Assembly: GCA_020055645.1 (NCBI GenBank)
Contig: CM034548.1
Location: 41,904,296-41,968,295, forward strand
From: Tomocerus qinae
Taxonomy: Eukaryota > Arthropoda > Collembola > Entomobryomorpha > Tomoceridae
Direction: 5' to 3'
Length of the DNA: 64,000 bases
Shown here: piece by piece, positions 12,701-25,600 of the stretch
Position numbering within the stretch: the stretch's first letter is position 1
How the letters are laid out: every line of letters starts with the position of its first letter
The notes under the pieces: generated by a model
The model's input: the letters and a program-made list of their open reading frames with translations, nothing else
Told to the model about the DNA's origin: nothing
Database searches by the model: none
Translations under genes and position numbers: made by a program

Positions 12701-15700
12701 TAAATTCCTACCATGCCAACTTACCACTTACCATTTACCTACCACCATCTATATAAAATTTACATGGAACAAAATTTAGACAAACAAAATTTAAAAATAT
12801 GTGAAATAGGGGACACTCATCACAGAATCATAAAATGAACCAAACATGAATCTCTCATGCTATTTACCTATTTAATAAATTATCAGTTCAATCCAAGTAT
12901 TTTAGTATTTCTAATAGGAATTTAATATTGGAAAGCAAGAAATCACGAAGTAATAGGATTAAAACTTGGCTTAATATGTTCCTTCCAAATATTACATTGG
13001 ATTATTTAAAAGGGAAAATAGAAATTGGTATAGCACACACATGACTTTTGTATGGCGTGTACAAGTAGTATTACTTTGTATGGATTCTGACTGATATGAA
13101 TTTGTATATGCCTTTAGAAAAGTGAGGTCTGGGAAGTATTAATTAATTTAGATAGATCTGTTGAAAATTAATTCTAAAAGTCAAAGGGCAAAAGATTTTT
13201 TTAATTTGTCTCTAAACTGAATGGATAGAGTGATACTTAGAGGCAGGCGAGGATATTGAGATCCGCTGTAATCTGTAATGATAATATAATCTCTATGAGG
13301 TTCATACTAACAATCTAACTGGAAGCCTGTTCTGCGTATTACAACCTTTCTAACAGCAATGGTTACATTATTTACTTTAGAAATAGTATTCTTACTACTT
13401 ATTGCAGAGTGCCGAGGCTAAATTCATAATAATTGAGACCTGGAGCTCAGGTGAGTGTGACAAAAAGATTAAAAAGATGTAAATGTAGCCGAGGAATGTA
13501 ATTAAATAAGGACATCCTGTCTCTCCTCATCAGCACACTTCATCCCCATCATAAAATGCAAAGAAGAGGAAGTGTTTCATCTGCGTCTATGACTCTGACG
13601 CGGATAATGTTCATTATTCCACGCTAAATCTCCACACCACTAATTCCTTTGTACGTATAAAATAAAATGAGATCGTATTACTGAACATGCTTCACGCACC
13701 GCTTAACGACGCCCAAATCGTCTCTCCTATTCTCTGATAATAGTATGAATGGGAAATGATATGTACGTTCAGATTGGACTAAAGTCGAGATGAAGTAGTC
13801 CTGACACTTCTGTCTGGCGGACACTGATTCTGTGTAAAATGAAGATTCTGTAGTGTAGCTAGACTCAAAGTCAAGTCCCTTGATGTCTCACAACGAATAA
13901 GTGAGAAAGAAGATTATTGCCACTAAATATTTTTAGTTATAATATTAATACAAGCATCTTAAAGGTGTATAGGTAGTCATTATAGTAATTCTTTGAAAAT
14001 TATGTCCAGGTACTTCCACTGCTATTCTATGGAGGTATTTTACAATAGCACCGGTAAAAATGCATTTGTAGCAAACTGTGTCTAAAATATAATCTTATTA
14101 CAGTATTGAAAAAATTACATTAAATAATTTTCCATGAATAATTTAGTTCATTCATAAAACTCATCCAATTGTCATTTACAATGTATAACAATAAGTAAAT
14201 AGTAAGTTCATCTAATTTCAGTAAAGGAAATTATATTATCCATAATTTGGGCCATAATAGTGACTCGTAATGCAGCTTGCATTTGTGCGCTTTATGAATA
14301 AATTTAACTATTATATTTAAAATTAAGTACGAAAATAAACTTATTTTTTACCATTTTTACCAAATACGCCCATGGGTTTTAAGGTAGAATGTATTACACG
14401 TTAAATGCCATTTAAAACCACTTAGCACTGTTAAGTGGTAAATATACTAGGGACATTGAGTGAATGACTAGCTGACGAGTATAAAACATCTCTGCGAGGT
14501 TCATGGAGTGGATGACTACAGACAGACTTAAAAAATTAGATGGATCATACTACAGAGAATATCATAAGGCAAGGAGTGAGAGAGTGTGAGGCCATCATCG
14601 TACTCCTAATAACGTACCGTAAGTACATCACAATGCAAGATACAAGAAAGAAGGTATACCTATTACAACACTATTGTTAATGGAATAGCATGAATATGAC
14701 TGACTCATGATCTCCTCTGCAAGAATGCAAATAAAGCAACCAAATATAATTTGACCAAAGCAATTACGGTATGTTCAGAAATGGCTAATTAAATTACTAA
14801 TTACCTTCTGGTAGTTACAAATTACGTTTCGAATTAAGAAACCTAAAATTACTGTTTACTAATTCCAGAATGATTTAATTTTAAAAATGACCAGTTTTCG
14901 AAATTTTGGAGATTATATAATTTGTAAGTCTAAATAATATAATTTTTGATTTTTGATACAGTTATATAAAACTAGGTTTTTCTTCAAGATGTCCTAGTTC
15001 TGGATGTAATAACCGATTTATTTGCAATTTTCTGAAAGGAGCATTTCTCTTCAGTTTGTAAGTAAGTAGAGTGAGCAATTACTATAAGAGCATGATAAGT
15101 GTATATAGGAACAGCCAACAATGAGGATAAGTATAGAGAGATAGGAAAATGTGGTGAAGTGAATAAGATGATGGTAATAGGAGAGTAGTTGGGGGATTGG
15201 CTGTGGATTACCCAGACCTCGCCTCCTGGGTGCACCAGCCGAGGACTGGAGCCAGTGGCCGAGTCGGTGAGTCGGAGAAGAGGAGGATGCTCTCATCTCT
15301 ATCTCTCTCCACCCACACACAGATTCCCTCGGGAAGAGCATTCACTCAACTTGCACACATCCCGGATGCCTCATCTCTGCGTCTTTCGACAGCCGTCGTC
15401 CTGAGTGTGAGGGCTCCTCACTCACTCAGTCTCATTCACTCACCCACTCAACTCTACTCAGTGTCTCTCAGTGCTATTCACTTGTCTCAACTCACCCTCA
15501 ATCTTCTTCTACTAACTACCGATAATTAAATCTTTTTTTTACTAAATTAAAATCAAAAACCACTCTGTTTCAAAATTTGAGGTCCTGACTGTTTTAAAAA
15601 CCATTAAGGTAGAATCGGTTCTTTTCCCAGGCTGGAGAAAACCCACTGTAAGAAGAAATCCTCCCTCCTCCTCCAAGTAATACTCCGACACAACAATCCT

Positions 15701-16285
15701 CATCCACCATCGCTACAATTTCCTTTGACTTTAGAACAGTAAATATAGGTGGGAGATATTTTTAAGGTCTGTCCATAGTGTGACTAGAGATCTAAATCTT
15801 GTGCTTGAAAATCTCTTCTAAATGGAAGTTCCACACCCATCCTTAAACAATTTATTAACACCTCTGTTGAGAGACGTTGTTTGTCCATCTATAATTCTAC
15901 TCAACGTCTCTTTCTACGCGTGTCACTCTCATTTGTTATGAACTACAAGATTCCGATCTATTCTGAGTTCCTGGAGAGTCAGTGATGTCTTCGTCAATTC
16001 GACCTAATCATCTCAAACAGTAGTTATTCAAATAAACTCCCGAACTCGGCTCGTGTGTTCAGTGCAGACTAGTCTCAGTGTCATTGGCCATTTAGTGCGG
16101 GCTTTTATGAGGCCATTGTGTGTGTGGAGTGGAGTATGTCAGGGTCGTCGTGGTAGGCAGGGAGAGCCTCTGGGTGCCCTAGGAGTGTCGAGTTTTCGTT
16201 TTGGTTTGTGTTCTGTTGTCATGTGGTAGTGAGGTGAGAGAGACATCGAGGAAATCAGAAAAAAGAGTGGAAGAGGGTGGACACG
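9724..16285. other. Gene-free stretch and presumed 5' region of the Not gene
   Basis: AT-rich until about 15.2 kb, with no recognisable coding sequence. At 10620-10700 there is a fragment related to the 6286-6555 element (TAGCCATTTTAGCCC...). Composition changes at about 15190-15530, which is GC- and CT-rich with an imperfect CTCACTCA-type microsatellite near 15410-15510. It stays mixed up to the Not start codon. Part of 15.2-16.28 kb is probably promoter and 5' UTR of the Not gene, but no TATA box or start site can be fixed. Confidence 0.5.
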
Positions 16286-19200
16286 ATGAACACGCCGTTG
16301 TCGTGGTCGGCGGGTTTAGGTTGGCCTTTGGGATTCAGTGTGGGAAGTGGCCCTACGATGCCCCCTTTTCCTGAAGGCTCCTCCATCCAGCAAATCCAGG
16401 CCAGAGAGTACAGTTTGCGGGACTACGCAGAGTGGCGGGCGGAAAGTGCGAAGGTGGAGGCAGCCAGACTCTTGACATTTCTGCAGAACTCCAAGACGAG
16501 TCCGACCTCCTTCGTGCCCGACTACATGAAGCACAGCGCGGAGCACTACAGCAACAAGTCCTTCATGATCGACTCGTTGTTAAGTCGCCAGGACGCCGAG
16601 GACAAAATGGCCCTGGAAAGAGGATTTGGGTCGGAGGGGCAGGGGCGCCGCGGCTTGAACCTGTCCACGTGTAAAAACGCCAGCGCACATGCAGCCAAAC
16701 TAGTAAAAGCCGAAGCCACTTCCAGCAAAGACAACATCCATGTCTACATAAAAGGCTGCCGCGTTCATCCCTACCCCCCAAAAATCTGCCACCACCACAA
16801 TAGAAATGTACATGTCTTTCAAAGCAAATCGACCCCTTCCATGGAACCCGCCCCGTCTCAACTCTCAACAGGCCCCTCCACCCCCGCACCGCCCAACGAC
16901 TCCCTTACAGGTTCAGACAATTCCTTTTGCTTTTCAACCAACCCTAATTATATCATCTTTATTTCCGTTTTATGAGAAACTATCAACAAATGGTTCACTG
17001 CAAAAACTGCTTCTAAATTGTCAGCGTTCAGAGGGGAAAGTAATCGCCAAAAAACGGTGGTCTTACTCGTTTGCTCACATGCAATATTTACATAGTTTGA
17101 GGCTTGGGGCTGTTAAAATGAAGGTTGCACCATCGACTGCGATTGGGAATAATGAAATCTTATTTTGTTAGTTAACAATTTATAGCTATTATACGTTACT
17201 TATTGCCCTTGCAATAAGAGATACTACTAGGAGATGAAGTACGTCAAGTAATAGTTATTTGATAATTAGATTACAATAAAAACTCTAATCTAATGAATGC
17301 TAATCAAATACACTCATAGGTAAGTAACTTTGGAGTTATAAGGCGATTTATTTGGAGGGTAACAAAGTACTGGTGTTGACGGAGGCTTTCACCCGGGATA
17401 TCTTGGATCTATACTTCGCTCGTTCAAGATTTCATACATGTAATTATAAGGAAGTATTATATAATCGTAAGTATTATCTCATACGTGGACTATTTATGCA
17501 GTGTGAAAAAGTAGAAATTGGATCTGATCCTATACACTGCACCACTTAGTTGACGAAGCGCATTAATTTTTAATATTGGCTAATTAATCGTGTTTATCCA
17601 TTTCATATAATTATGTAAGTGATGAGAAACAAAATTTTATAGCGAAATATTATAATAAATTTGCATAGCATTTCATTTTCTAATTATTGGTAAATTCAAA
17701 TGTAAATTGCGAAGTGTTTTACTGGAAAATACAAACGTCATTTGCCACTAACTGATCAGGGTACATATTTTAATTTAATTTCACTGGAAACCTTTTTAGA
17801 AACCATGTTCCCTTAAGGGTTAGGTAAAAAAAATAGTTAAATGTATTCCGTCTCGCCGGTCCGAGCCCTCCACTTTTAAATCGTGATGTGCAATATAACA
17901 ATCTCGACTCGAACGAACTTCTATAGGAACTATAGAAATCTAAAAACCTGTTAATTTGAATGACAATCATTTTGGCACCCGACAGGTTAAATCTCCTAAA
18001 CCCGAAACCCATATCGGTGTTGCCTTAGAACAATTAATCAGCTGGCTCTAGAGCTATTGAGGAGTGCTCGGTGACCGGTGAACACAGTGCACCAGCTAAG
18101 TATAGGGTGAAAAGCGATATTGTTTTCATTTCAGTTATCATCAATTTAATTTTTTATAAATGAAACAGGGAGGGTTATTTGCTTAGGCACTTGATTGATT
18201 GTAAATATCTTAATGGTCATGCCTCCTGTTTGTATTAGTTTACTCAACTCAATTTCTCACGTATGAAATCATCTTAAGTAGATACTAGCACGACTATCAG
18301 TTACATACATGAATATTAATAAAATAACTTCGCAGAACATTCGTCCATTATATCTAATCGTCGAATTTTACTTATAAAAAACCTATTTGATAAAGTTATA
18401 ATTTAATTTGATTTAGTTAAATTTTTTTATTTGGATTCGAAGTTAACAATTCAACGATTATAATAAATTCTATGTTGCGTAAGGCTAAACCTTTGGATCA
18501 AAATTATTTCTAAACTTAAAAAGGGGGATCCTAAGAATAAACCAATTGCAATTTATTGCACTAAAGCATTTTTGATTAAAAAAGCTGCCCGATTCGCAAT
18601 CACGCTTCAATAGAATGTGCATACATAAGGAATTTAATACTTCTCTTTTTCTTTCTGATTTCCGACAAAAATATTTTTAAATTGAAATTCGTCTACTATG
18701 CAAGTATCTATTCTTTATTATTTCTGAATTTAAAGCACATAGGGAACTACATAAGAAATATAATAATTGATATCAATTTGCAAGTTGTAGTATCTTTGCC
18801 CGGCTTATAAAAAATAAAAAGTCGAAGTTTAACTAGGTATATAGTAATTATTGTGTCTAAGTCATTGATATTTCTTTTTCAACCTGTAATTTTATTTTAT
18901 TGTGACTGAAATATTCAGCAAATTAAGGATTAACTTTTATTATTACATTTTGAAGTTTGTAATTATTTATCCTAATATTATGTGTAGTACTGGGCCTTTA
19001 TATATGTACATTTTTGGTGTTTTGGTAACCCATACAGCAAAATCAAGTCATCAATGCATAATAATTCACCACAAAATCGTATTGTAATATACCCTTTCTT
19101 TTCTAAGCCTTAAGATGTAGTTCGACTTCCTTAAGATTGAGTTCATTTTAATATTTTTCCTCTCATAGCATTTGCCCATTGTAGGGTTGCATATTGTCCA

Positions 19201-22200
19201 GGACGAAATTATTTCTTATTATTTTATCTATCCACTGAGACAAAATTGGATGAATGAAATACATGGAAAATCCATTGATCGAGCTCATATTGAATCAAGG
19301 TCCGTCTGAACCCTGATTCACATTTGTAGTATCAGTTTTGACCCAAATGCAATAACTTAAGCCTGGCGTCATAACTATTCGAGTAATTCACTAACCATTA
19401 TTGATAGGTATATACTTATAGATCATATAGTATGGGATCATATAGATCATCAGATGTATCTGTATAATTATCATATAGTTTTATATTGATATCTGTGGCT
19501 CTTTCATTTAATTGCAGGTGAGAAGTGCCGAGACTCATCCCCAACAGCAACGCGCAAAGCCACTAAAGCTAAACGAGTGAGAACGATCTTCACTCCTGAA
19601 CAACTGGAGAAGCTAGAAGCAGAATTCGAACGACAGCAATACATGGTTGGGCCTGAACGATTATATTTGGCATCCTCACTGAGTCTTTCGGAAGCCCAGG
19701 TACAGACACTCAATTGTTATTATTATAGAAACTCATAGAGATCATCCAACAGATTTGTGGCTGAATTGAACATTGAAACATTTACAGTACTCTCGCATTT
19801 AAATTTTTTGTAATTTGACATCTTCCCTTCAGAAATCGCGACGGGTTGTTAAATAAAGATTTTTCTCATCAAGAATTGTAGAATTTGGACGAAAATAGTT
19901 CTGAAGATAATAGTTAAACTCAATGGGGCTGGCTTTTACTTTTTACTACTGCATCACAATTTAGAGAAAGCAACTTTTTATTAAGAAAGATGCATATAAT
20001 GTGTATCTTCTAAACATATTCGTACAAAGATGCAATGTTAAACTAAACATTGGAAAAAATATCTGCTACACGAAATAATGAAAACAAGTCCATGGATTTT
20101 AACCGTTAATAGTACAATCTGCATCCCCCGATCTTGCACTTCCCCAGAACATCTCACCCTCCAAAAAAATTGTCTTTGATCCAAACAACCTTTTTCTGGG
20201 AGAATTATTTCTTTAAAAACTATTTATTTTGCGTACATATTTACTGTCAAATTTTCAATGCCCAACTTACCAACAAGGCCAGACAAGTTGGACCACCTTT
20301 GTGATGTAGTCTCTCCTAATAACTTTTAATAATTTCTAACTCTATCTCATCCATGGCCGTAAAGGGTTTGTACGTTTTTTCGCGATATCTAGTTTTAGAT
20401 TATTTATGACTCATTTTGAATTGTCAAAATTGGTCTAATTTACAATTCATTCCGACCATGCACGATGAAATTCGAAAATTATTTTACCAGGAAAGGAAAG
20501 CACTATTTCCCTGGTAAAGGCGATTTCATTTATTACCAAGCAACGGCGAAAACTACTATGTACTTTATGTAGATCCTGTTATTATAACAGTGCAAAAGCA
20601 AAACTACTTTGGTAAAAATAAAGTTATTGTATAAGTGGATAGGTAGGTAGTTAGCTACTGCAATTAGCTACGCACATTATATTGTTTTGTTTAAATATTT
20701 GCCACATGACCATATACTGTCATTATTTAACTTTAATATTGATTAATGATTGCATAAATGACGAGCAGAATAGGCAGTTCGTAAAAATATTAACTGTTGC
20801 AAATTTCCCATCGTTTCTACAGTAATAAAAGTATTTAAAATAATTTGCAGTCAGCAGTGCTAAAAGTTTAACTATTGAAACTAAAACTATTGAAAACTAT
20901 AACTAAACTATTGAAAACTCAAAAATATGTAAGAAAACAGTTAAATTTCTACACATGTAATAGAAAAAACAAATTTTAAGCCAGTTCGAAATACTTTCAT
21001 GTGCGAATTGTCTGTACCGATATCACCACAGTAAGAGTCCTCTCACCCTTTTACAGCGTCAATTATTGCTACAAGCTTTAACAGCTTTATCACAGCAAAC
21101 TGATTTAGCCAACAGCATTACAACCGTGAGGTTTTGATTGTGCCTGGGTCTGGGAAGTAAGAGCATAAAGAAGTGTGTGCGGTCGAATTGAGAGTTATCG
21201 TGTCCACTTTCCAAGAAATGAAAAATAGACACAGATTGAAACTGAATTTATTTAAAAGTAGCGAGATGAGTCTTAATTACCTTTCAATATTGAATCGGAT
21301 TCTGAGGAAAGTTTTAAAGCATCTGATGAAATACTACTGTCAATCCGGTGTGTGGAAGATTTACTCACCTCACGCTTTATCGCACCGCCTGGAGGATTCA
21401 ATGTCGTAGTGGAAGCCATGTCTTTTTCTACTCCTCTTTTAGCAAATTTTATCTATACATGAAAAACAGTCAAACTAGACAAATTAAATATTAATTGATT
21501 AAATAGTGTTTAAAATTGAAAATCAATAACGCACTAATTTGAATTGGCTGTAAAATGATAACTTTTATTTATTTTTAGTTGCAATTTTTGCAAAAAAAGA
21601 AATGTTTGGCTTTCTTTAAAATTTGTGTGCCTCATTTTTTATAAAAGATAAAATGGATCCAAAATGATTAATTTTTTGTTTCGCGAAGGTCTCTGGTTTC
21701 CCTGAACTCTGAACAATCAGGATTTAATGAATTATAGCATGGTCTGTGTTGTGTGCAAAATGTTTGACAATGATTACAATATAAATAAATAAGTGAGTAT
21801 GGCCATGAAGATTTAAGAAGTACATGCAAAATAATGCAAATTAGCTCATCAGAATAGAAACTCAATATTATTGAAGCTTACCGTTCCCAATCTCGCATCA
21901 TGATTTGGTTTGTAGTTTGTAGGTACGGCATTTTGAGACACATGTACATAGTATCTACATAGTACATACCCATATTCAATCTTCAAACCAAAAGCTCCCC
22001 CAACAAATCGATTTTAGATAATACAAGTGTATTACACACTCTAAATACCAATATTATTGCGCTATTACAATGAAGCCTTGCATTGAATTGAATAAGTTTA
22101 GTTTAATAGAAAAAGGACCTGAAAAAATAGCTGGATCGAGAGACGCACCTCAAATTTTGTATTCTCAAAAGACTAATTCGATGTCAGAATCTGTATCTGT

Positions 22201-22644
22201 ATAATGTTGATGTAATAACGTAGTGTTAGTGGGTCTGTTGGGATGTGAAGTTTAACTAAATGGGGTTTTCGGTTGCAGGTAAAAGTGTGGTTCCAAAACC
22301 GGCGTATCAAGTGGCGTAAACAGCACCTGGAGCTGCAGCAACAAAGACTGGCGGCGTTGAGATCTCAGCAGGCGGATTTGGAGACGGAGGAGAGCACGGA
22401 AGACGAGGAGTCGGAACCGACAAGTCCCCAGACGGCGTCGCCGTCAAGGCCCGAGCTGAGTCCCCAGGCCGTGCCCCACACCCTGTCGATCCCCTTGCCC
22501 CATCACCTGTCCCCCCTCTCTCGAACCTACTTCTACGTCCCTAGTCCAGACGGAAAGGGGAGTGAGCGGGAAGACAACTCAGAGCCCTACAGCCCGTCGC
22601 ACTCCAAACTTCCCGGCTCACCCCAAGAAGAAAACGGCATTTAA
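16286..22644 (+). CDS. Not: Not-class homeobox transcription factor (3 exons)
   Basis: ANTP-class homeodomain protein of the Not (notochord homeobox) family, a nuclear DNA-binding regulator. Exons are 16286-16910, 19518-19699 and 22279-22644; phases match and the product is 390 aa. I start at ATG 16286; the GTG nine bases upstream is not needed. Residues 93-99 (FMIDSLL) form an eh1 motif that recruits the Groucho corepressor. The homeodomain spans about residues 226-285: [38 protein letters not shown], then [18 protein letters not shown], with W48, F49, N51 and R53 intact. Intron 2 splits it between positions 44 and 45, a known homeobox intron site. QQYMVGPER and RRIKWRKQ fit Not rather than Emx or Vax. 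The tail is acidic and Ser/Pro-rich. The exon 1 donor (CAG|GTTCAG) is weak; a phase-compatible alternative exists near 16669. Confidence 0.92.
16911..19517 (+). other. Not gene intron 1
   Basis: An AT-rich intron of 2,607 nt ending at TTTAATTGCAG. A segment starting at about 19183 (AGGGTTGCATATTGTCC, GGACGAAAT) resembles one end of the CAGGGTTG repeat family (see 40372). No coding sequence is recognised. Confidence 0.75.
19700..22278 (+). other. Not gene intron 2 (splits the homeobox)
   Basis: An intron of 2,579 nt with donor CAG|GTACAG and acceptor GGTTGCAG. It contains a small hairpin at about 20483-20518 (TTTACCAGG ... CCTGGTAAA). It is otherwise AT-rich with no recognised gene. Confidence 0.8.
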
Positions 22645-25600
22645 ATCCGGCCGACAGACAGAACTTACAGACTATCAAACTTACCCGCAACGCAGCACCC
22701 GGGCGGCCAAATGACAAGTCCACTCCTCCATTATATCGGGATGGTCACACACCATTTTCAACATTTCTTCTTCTATAGTGTTCATGTGTGTACGCCCACT
22801 TCTCTGCCATCTTTCCGGAAGTTACTCTAAACTACATTAAAAACCGTGCCTGAACTCCTATTGACGGTAGAACTATTCAATTAGTCAGTTACAAGAATTA
22901 AACATTGGTATACAACTTTACAACAGTGACAAGTTAGCGTCGTTTCAGTTTCAAGCATATTCAAAACTAGCCCTATTCGTTTTTGTTTACTTGTCAAGTA
23001 AATAGTTCACCAAGCTAACCAAATGTACTCAACAATTCTAAACAATTTTAGCTTTTCTGCTCTCCCACATGGACTAACTTAGCTTAATTTAAGGTTACCT
23101 ACAATTAAATGAGCAATGTGATACAGTTTAGTTTTGCTTCTATATCGATAAGATTGGAAACAGTTATTTTTAATGCAGTTTAGAGTAACTTCCTTAATCC
23201 TGACAGATAAATATTAAATATTATTATTATACTCACACATTACTAGCTCATGATTTAGTTGGTAGAGTAGGGACAGCTTCAGACTTCTATGTAAAGACAA
23301 GTAGCATAGACTCTCGGAAAATTATATTAAATATTTTTCCTGTGGACAGGTATCAATTTCTGTTGTTGGGCACGATGCCTTCAATTTTTTGATAAGCACA
23401 TGTTCTAAGTTTTTTGTACATACATAGAACGACTCAAATGATCTTATAACGACATTTATGAATAAAATTAATTTTAAATCCAGTTAATTAACTCGAATAC
23501 TCTCATTGCGTACTGTTAATGCCAAGAAGGTGAGATGAGTGCCAAGAACACAATCCAATGAATTCCAAAAACGGATCTTCTACAGGAGACGCTTTTTCAG
23601 CAAATGCTACTCGGAAAAATCAGATTAAATTCCACTCCCCATCACGTATTGTCTAATTTTCTTGCACTTTGTACTTTCCATTGAGTTGTGAGCTCCGATA
23701 CAGTTGCTAATTTACCAAGCGCCAGAGTAATTCAATTTTATATTATAGAGTGAGTATGAGGCCGAAAAATGATTGTTTTGAGTCAGAAGGCAACTTTCTC
23801 CAGCCTGAAAGTTTCTCTGTTACTTTAAAGCTGTTCGAAATGATTTGCGAGGTAAATCAATAACTTGTAAGCCTCACTCTAAATTTTAAAAATCCGTCTT
23901 GGTAGCATTGGGTGAAAAATGATATTCGAAATATTCGTTGTTAATGCATTGGATTGAATGTTCTCACAATGCCCATTATTCCATATTCTTCAGTAGTTGT
24001 CTGTCTTTATAGTGGTTCAAACTAACAGTCATTTTTAGCTTAAGCGACTTGAATTAATTCATTCTACTTTAAACCATTTAACATTTACATACTCTGCTAA
24101 TTATTGCATTTTGGGAATCTGCGAGTAATGAAAGATTTGGAAGAAAATGGCATCTCCGAAAACTTTACCATTTGAAAACTCAAAATTTGAAGACAAATTA
24201 GTTTGAAGCAACTCAACGATGTTTCATTATATTATATGCGTAGTACTTCTCATTATACTTAGTTATAATATTATTGGTAGGGGATACACGCAGCAACCTT
24301 CAACCTACATCATTGCATATAATAAGTAGAGTATATGAGATGTAATTATGTACGAGCAAGTTCTTATAAGTGATCTAATAGTGACAGGTAACCAGGCATG
24401 TAGTAATTGGCCTTGCTGCATGGGTGGTTAATGAGGTTGAGAAGGATTACTCAGTGGAGTAGTATTTATTAGCAGTTGACTTTATGGTGGCCATTCAGCA
24501 AATTGGGAGAAGACTTAAAATAAGAGGGCAATTACAGAGCAAGTCCGTCCGCACTCAACTTCTCACCATTCCACGTAATATAAAACGCTTACTCTCCCAA
24601 CCACACACATCTCCATGGGCACTTAAAGGGGAACTCGTCCACAAACATCATTCCATGTACTTGCAATATTACAACTACCTATTACATTTTATATCCCAGT
24701 TACTCTAATCCCACATGGACATTGCCACTTCTATTTAGGTTCTCATCTATTTATATTTTCATATGAAATATCCTTTGATGAAGGTTTAATTTCTTTCTGG
24801 TATATGTTTCTGAATCTACTTGCTTCTATTAACCGAAAGTTTTGTTTTAACACTATTTCATTTCAATTAACCCATACAATATTATGAAACTGTAAACCGG
24901 AGCTATCACCTAAAACAAAAACGATCTAATCTTCAGCTTTTCAAGCAGGTTAACCATGTTAATCTCGTCAGTGGTCAGTATACTGAGTAGAGAAAGGTGC
25001 AATTTCATCGATTAGACAAATTTCCCCTTAAATTATGGTTTTCACAGAAAAAATTGTTTAAATTCTGACAGGACCCCGACTAGTCAAAAACGTAGAGTGT
25101 GGTCTCTGAATGGGAGGGAGATGTAAAAGAGTTACCTTGTTAGGAAACCGGCAATTGACTAAACGAAACGAGTTTTTCCATCTCATTTAGTTCATCGGGG
25201 TGCTAGAAACGTTGACAGTGAATGGTGCACAGAAGAGCAAGCAAGTAAAACAGAAATGATGACTCCAGACAAGTTGAATTGAACCTGTACTTGAACACAG
25301 AATAAGTGTGTAGCCTGTATTACATTACAAAAGAGTAGTTTGATTAGGGTAGTCTTGGCATAATCTCCATTATTCCCAAAGGGTTGTTATAAGACTCCCC
25401 CCTTATGTCCTAGGCACAAAAGATCAGCTCATTTTTTACAGAAAACGAAAGAATTAATTTTTTAATAAATACAATATTTTTATTTTTTCACACGGCTAAA
25501 ACTGTTTCCACTAATACAATCCGCTAAAATGTCATACGTGTAAGTACTGCTTAAATGCATTATATGCCATAAAGAGTTCAAATTTTGATTCATAGCTTAA

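Noticed and set aside
15051-15529. Overlapping open frames on both strands before the Not gene
   Set aside because: They follow from local GC/CT-rich composition; none shows domain-like sequence. More likely promoter or 5' UTR.
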